From an uncultured Bacilli bacterium (lineage in GTDB: Bacteria > Bacillota_I > Bacilli_A > RF39 > UBA660): a stretch of 8,075 nt of DNA. Made by a program: the position numbers and the translations under genes. Each line of letters starts with the position of its first letter. Positions within the stretch are counted from its first letter, which is position 1. This document shows, in pieces, positions 4,693-8,075 of this stretch. The notes beneath the pieces were generated by a model that ran no database searches, had not been told where the DNA came from, and was given only the letters and a program-made list of their open reading frames with translations. The DNA is taken from positions 1 to 8,075 of the forward strand of contig CANQHB010000033.1 in the NCBI GenBank assembly GCA_947623755.1. Direction: 5' to 3'.

Positions 4693-6795
4693 ATGACAGT
4701 CAAAGAATATGCTTTAGATATTAATATTAGTGTTGCCGAAGTAATAAAAAAATGTAATGATTTAGGTATTGAAGTTAAAAATGCCGATGATTTTTTAACG
4801 GATGATGACGTAATAATCTTAGATAATGCCATTAATCTTATTACTGAAGATGAATCTTTTGAAGATGAAGATACTATTGATGAGGTCGTGGACGCGATTG
4901 TTGAAAGCAGTAATATTACCAAAAATATTAATACCACCGATAAAAAGCAAAAATTAAAAAAGAAAAAAGAAGTGCCAGAAAATAATGATTATTCTCGTTT
5001 ACGTAAAGAAATGTACAAAAACAAAGACAAATTAATGAAAAATACGAAAGATGAAAATATCATTTTATTTAAAGATGGCATGACGGTGGGGGATTTAGCT
5101 CGTGAATTAAATATAAATGGCACGGATATTATTAAAAAATTAATGTCTTTAGGTTTAATGTTATCTTTAAATAATCCTATTGATTTTGAAAATGCCGAAA
5201 TTATTGCCTTAGAATATAACAAAACTTTAAAACGAGAAGAAACCCAAGACGTTTCGAATTTTGAAGAATATGAAATTATTGATAACGCTGAAGATTTAGT
5301 ATCTCGTCCACCCATTGTTACGATTATGGGCCATGTTGACCATGGTAAAACTACTCTGTTAGATTATATTCGGGATTCTCATGTTGTTGATACAGAATCA
5401 GGTGGTATCACTCAAGCTATTGGAGCTTATCAAATTGAAACTAATGGTAAAAAAATTACTTTCATTGATACTCCAGGCCATGCCGCTTTTACTGAAATGC
5501 GCGCTCGGGGAGCTAGTGTAACCGATATCGTAATTATTATTGTGGCCGCCGATGATGGGGTTATGCCTCAAACCAAAGAAGCTGTCGACCATGCTTTAAG
5601 TGCTAAAGTTCCTATCATTGTCGCCGTAAATAAAATTGATAAACCTAATGCTAATCCTGATAAAATTCGTACTGAGATGGCTGAAATTAATATTACTCCT
5701 GAAGAATGGGGTGGTGATGTCCCATTCATAAATATTTCGGCGCATACTGGAGAAGGTATTGATAAATTATTAGAAACTATCTTAGCAATTAGTGAAGTAT
5801 CCGATTTAAAAGCTAATCAAAAAAGATATGCCGTGGGTTCTGTAATTGAATCTCGTCAAGATAAAAATATTGGTGGTATTGCTAGCCTTTTAATTCTAAA
5901 TGGTACCCTTCGTTTAGGCGACCCAATTGTTGTGGGCACCACTTATGGTAAAGTAAGAACAATGAAAAATGACCGGGGCGAAAATATTACGATGGCTTAT
6001 CCTGGTACACCAGTAGAAATTACCGGCTTAAATGCTAACCCTAGTGCTGGGGATAAATTCATGGCTTTTGAAACCGAAAAAGAAGCCAAAGAAGTCGCTG
6101 AAAAAAGAGCTATCCATGAAAAAGAAAACAAATATAAAAAGGATATTGTCACTTTAGACGACTTATTTAGTAAAATTAATGCTGGTCAAAAAGAACTTAA
6201 CGTTGTTTTAAAAACCGATGTTCGGGGTTCTGAAGAAGCTGTTAAAAATAGTCTTTTAAAAATAAATATTGAAGGCGTTAAAGTAAATGTCATTCGTTCC
6301 GGAATTGGTACTATTACCGAAAGTGACGTTGTTTTAGCTAATGCTTCTAATGCTATAATAATTGGCTTTAATGTCAGTCCTTCCGCTTTAACTAAAGAAA
6401 TGGCTAAAGAATATAATGTTGAAATCCGTACTTATACGATTATCTATAAATGTATTGAAGAAATCGAATTAGCGATGAAAGGTATGTTAGACCCTCTCTA
6501 TGAAGAAAAAATATTAGGCACTGCCGAAATTCGTAAAATCTTCAAATTTTCGAAAATTGGTAATATTGCCGGTAGTTATGTCACGGATGGCTTAATTAAA
6601 AATGGCGCTGAAGCTCGTCTTATTCGGGATGGCGTAATCATCTATACTGGTAAAATAGCCTCTATTCAACGGGAAAAAGATAGTGTAAAAGAAGTCAAAA
6701 AAGGTTTTGAATGTGGTATTACTTTTGAAAACTTTAATGATATTAAAGAAAAAGATATTATCGAATGTTTTGAAATGGTCGAGGTGAAACGCTAA
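4693..6795 (+). CDS. infB: Translation initiation factor IF-2
   Basis: IF2 is the GTPase that brings fMet-tRNA to the 30S subunit and promotes subunit joining. This one has 700 residues, similar to other Bacilli. A first IF2_N helical module covers about 1-50. It is followed by an acidic stretch (52-71) and a Lys-rich linker (84-113), then a second IF2_N module (about 128-175). The G domain has G1 GHVDHGKT (213-220), GGITQ (237-241), G3 DTPGH (259-263), G4 NKID (313-316) and G5 SAH (349-351). Domain II starts near 378, domain III covers about 485-600 and the fMet-binding C2 domain about 605-700. In C2 the usual GCYVT motif reads GSYVT (S628), while the second conserved Cys is kept (C674). AAGGAG (4681-4686) lies six bases before the ATG. 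The stop overlaps the rbfA start (TAATG). Confidence 0.98.
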   Translation: MTVKEYALDINISVAEVIKKCNDLGIEVKNADDFLTDDDVIILDNAINLITEDESFEDEDTIDEVVDAIVESSNITKNINTTDKKQKLKKKKEVPENNDYSRLRKEMYKNKDKLMKNTKDENIILFKDGMTVGDLARELNINGTDIIKKLMSLGLMLSLNNPIDFENAEIIALEYNKTLKREETQDVSNFEEYEIIDNAEDLVSRPPIVTIMGHVDHGKTTLLDYIRDSHVVDTESGGITQAIGAYQIETNGKKITFIDTPGHAAFTEMRARGASVTDIVIIIVAADDGVMPQTKEAVDHALSAKVPIIVAVNKIDKPNANPDKIRTEMAEINITPEEWGGDVPFINISAHTGEGIDKLLETILAISEVSDLKANQKRYAVGSVIESRQDKNIGGIASLLILNGTLRLGDPIVVGTTYGKVRTMKNDRGENITMAYPGTPVEITGLNANPSAGDKFMAFETEKEAKEVAEKRAIHEKENKYKKDIVTLDDLFSKINAGQKELNVVLKTDVRGSEEAVKNSLLKINIEGVKVNVIRSGIGTITESDVVLANASNAIIIGFNVSPSALTKEMAKEYNVEIRTYTIIYKCIEEIELAMKGMLDPLYEEKILGTAEIRKIFKFSKIGNIAGSYVTDGLIKNGAEARLIRDGVIIYTGKIASIQREKDSVKEVKKGFECGITFENFNDIKEKDIIECFEMVEVKR

Positions 6796-7139
6796 TGCCT
6801 AGCCATAAAATAGCCAAAATAAATAGTGATATGGTGCGAGTAATAAGTGAAATTATCTTTGATACGGCCCGTGATGAACTTTTAAAAACTATTACTATTA
6901 CGGACGCTCGCGTCTCTAAAGACTTAAGTTATGCCAAAATTTATTTTACTTCTCTAAGTAATTTAGACCGTTCTACTTTAGTAAAAGAAGTAAATGAAGC
7001 TAGTTCTTTTATCCGAACAGAAGTTGCCAGTCGTCTTAACTTAAGACATACTCCGGAATTAGAGTTTATTTACGATGAATCTATTGAGTATGCTAGTCGT
7101 ATTGAAAATATAATTAAAGAAATTCATGAAGACCAATAA
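6795..7139 (+). CDS. rbfA: Ribosome-binding factor A
   Basis: RbfA is a small KH-type-II protein that binds the 30S subunit near the 16S rRNA 5' helix and is needed for late maturation and cold adaptation. It has 114 residues, full family length. Visible hallmarks are the strand region ITITDARVSKDLSYAKIYF (33-51), SFIRTEVASRLNLRHTPEL (71-89) and the closing FIYDESIEYASRIENII (91-107). The ATG shares its A with the infB stop (TAATG). GAGGTGA (6781-6787), inside the last infB codons, gives a seven-base spacing, so translation is probably coupled. The ylxP gene found between infB and rbfA in Bacillus is absent. Its end overlaps truB by 14 bp. Confidence 0.96.
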   Translation: MPSHKIAKINSDMVRVISEIIFDTARDELLKTITITDARVSKDLSYAKIYFTSLSNLDRSTLVKEVNEASSFIRTEVASRLNLRHTPELEFIYDESIEYASRIENIIKEIHEDQ

Positions 7140-7971
7140 TGGAATTATTCTTTTAAATAAACCTCAAAGCTATACTTCCCGCGATATCGTAAATATTGTC
7201 AGTAAAAAGTTAAAGACTAAAAAAGTCGGGCATACTGGCACTCTTGACCCACTTGCAACCGGTCTACTAGTTATTTGTTATGGCAAATATACAAAACTAG
7301 TAAACTATCTTACCATGACTACCAAAACTTATCTTGCCGAAATTAAGCTCGGTATTAAAACCGATACTTTAGATATAACCGGTAAGGTTTTAGAAACCAA
7401 GCATGTTTCTTTAGAAGAAGACCAAATCAAAAAAGTTTTAAATTCTTTTCTTGGCGTCTATCACATGGAAGTACCTATCTATTCAGCCGTTAAAGTAAAT
7501 GGTAAAAAATTATATGAATATGCTCGCTCCGGCCTTAGTATTACTTTACCTACTAAAGACGTGAAAATATATGCAATTGATTTTCTTTCTTATCATGATG
7601 ATATAATTACTTTTTCGGTAACGGTAGAAAAAGGGACTTATATTCGTAGTTTAATCAAAGATATTTGTCTTAAATTGCACACCATTGGTACTATGTCTAA
7701 TCTTATTCGCATAAAACAGGGCCCTTTTAATTTAGAAGACGCCTGTAGTCTAGAAGACTTCCAAAATAATAATTATCAAGTTTTAAATATAAGGGACGTC
7801 TTACCGTTAAAAGAGTATCCTTTAACTGAGGCTTTAGCTTCTAAAGTTTTAAATGGTAATAAGCTAACTTTACCGGAGACTTCTGAATATTTATTATTTA
7901 CCCAAGATAATGAAGATATTGCCTTATATAAGAAAGAAGCCAATACTTATTGTTGCTCTATTATGTTTTAA
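7126..7971 (+). CDS. truB: tRNA pseudouridine(55) synthase TruB
   Basis: TruB isomerises U55 in the T-loop of tRNAs and acts as a tRNA chaperone. The protein has 281 residues, somewhat shorter than the roughly 300 usual in Bacilli; the shortening is in the C-terminal part. The opening GIILLNKPQSYTSRD (6-20) and the catalytic loop GHTGTLDPLATGLL (35-48, nucleophile D41) are intact. So are KTY (67-69), YSAVKVNGKKLYEYAR (119-134) and GTYIRSLIKDI (170-180). The region after about 225 is a small, diverged C-terminal domain. The ATG at 7126 lies inside rbfA (14-bp overlap) with only a weak purine-rich site upstream, so it probably depends on translation of rbfA. It is the last gene of the operon: its stop adjoins the terminator hairpin. 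In Bacillus ribF/ribC follows truB; here it does not. Confidence 0.97.
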   Translation: MKTNNGIILLNKPQSYTSRDIVNIVSKKLKTKKVGHTGTLDPLATGLLVICYGKYTKLVNYLTMTTKTYLAEIKLGIKTDTLDITGKVLETKHVSLEEDQIKKVLNSFLGVYHMEVPIYSAVKVNGKKLYEYARSGLSITLPTKDVKIYAIDFLSYHDDIITFSVTVEKGTYIRSLIKDICLKLHTIGTMSNLIRIKQGPFNLEDACSLEDFQNNNYQVLNIRDVLPLKEYPLTEALASKVLNGNKLTLPETSEYLLFTQDNEDIALYKKEANTYCCSIMF

Positions 7972-7997
7972 AATTATAGTTTAGCTATAATTTTTTT
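7970..7997. terminator. AT-rich terminator between truB and a convergent gene
   Basis: AAATTATAG (7971-7979) pairs with CTATAATTT (7985-7993) around the loop TTTAG, with seven T residues at 7991-7997. The stem has only one G-C pair, so it is thermodynamically weak, but its position right at the truB stop and its T-run fit a terminator. An A/T-rich tract on each side and a likely minus-strand gene ending at 8018 suggest it works in both directions. Confidence 0.65.
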
Positions 7998-8017
7998 ATA
8001 AAAGGTTGTGTTAAACA

Positions 8018-8075
8018 TTATGACTGATAGTGGTACTCGGCATAAGCAATATTTAAATCAATAGGCATTTTAGAT
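8018..8075 (-). CDS. Possible C-terminal end of a convergent minus-strand gene (partial)
   Basis: Reading the minus strand inward from the window edge, one frame is open for 18 codons, ending ...AYAEYHYQS with a TAA at 8020-8018. Its codons (ATT, GAT, TTA, AAT, GCT, GCC) resemble genuine genes here, and the bidirectional-looking terminator at 7970-7997 fits a convergent gene. The piece is too short to identify. The competing plus-strand reading, a 14-codon ATG frame at 8020-8064, lacks a proper ribosome site. Confidence 0.42.
   Translation of the reverse strand, partial: SKMPIDLNIAYAEYHYQS

Noticed and set aside
8020..8064. 14-codon plus-strand ORF after truB
   Set aside because: It is very short, lacks a good ribosome site, and lies opposite a minus-strand frame with more native codon use.
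1..8075. Mycoplasma-type code (TGA = Trp)
   Set aside because: No internal TGA is needed in any gene, the Trp codons in the repeat protein and IF2 are TGG, and engB ends with TGA. The engB stop alone is not decisive because TAG follows in frame.
1..8075. Mobile element, CRISPR array, tRNA/rRNA or defence system
   Set aside because: No transposase or integrase motifs, terminal inverted repeats, regular short repeats or tRNA-like cloverleaf were seen; gene content is housekeeping apart from two hypothetical proteins.

Overview
The window is a housekeeping stretch from an AT-rich, low-GC Gram-positive bacterium. The gene order (engB; rimP-nusA-ylxR-infB-rbfA-truB), strong Shine-Dalgarno sites and near-consensus sigma-A type promoters point to the Bacillota, class Bacilli or a Mollicutes-related gut lineage. 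That placement is an inference. No reading frame contains an internal TGA, and the Trp codons in the repeat protein and IF2 are TGG, so the ordinary bacterial code (table 11) applies rather than the Mycoplasma code.

Layout. (a) 1-460: the possible tail of an upstream plus-strand gene and a terminator hairpin, converging on a small minus-strand gene for a conserved-looking hypothetical protein. (b) 463-1645: a promoter driving a two-gene unit, ribosome-assembly GTPase EngB (YsxC) and a stand-alone DnaQ/PolC-type DEDDh 3'-5' exonuclease, coupled by an ATGA overlap and closed by a terminator. (c) 1686-2879: a single gene with its own promoter for an unrecognised Tyr-rich protein built from three imperfect repeats of about 87 residues plus a helical tail. 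(d) 2900-7997: the translation/transcription operon. A near-perfect promoter and a short leader with a hairpin that looks like an attenuator precede rimP (unusually short), nusA, ylxR (rnpM), infB, rbfA and truB, mostly overlapping or separated by less than 30 bp. A terminator follows. (e) 7998-8075: the probable C-terminus of a convergent minus-strand gene.

Functionally the main operon couples transcription elongation/termination (NusA), small-subunit maturation (RimP, RbfA), initiation (IF2), an RNA-binding regulator (YlxR/RnpM) and tRNA U55 pseudouridylation (TruB). Compared with the Bacillus subtilis order from memory (rimP-nusA-ylxR-ylxQ-infB-ylxP-rbfA-truB), ylxQ and ylxP are absent.

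There is no sign of a mobile element, CRISPR array, tRNA or rRNA. The most novel items are the three-repeat protein, the single-domain RimP and the leader hairpin. I found no convincing new multi-gene system.
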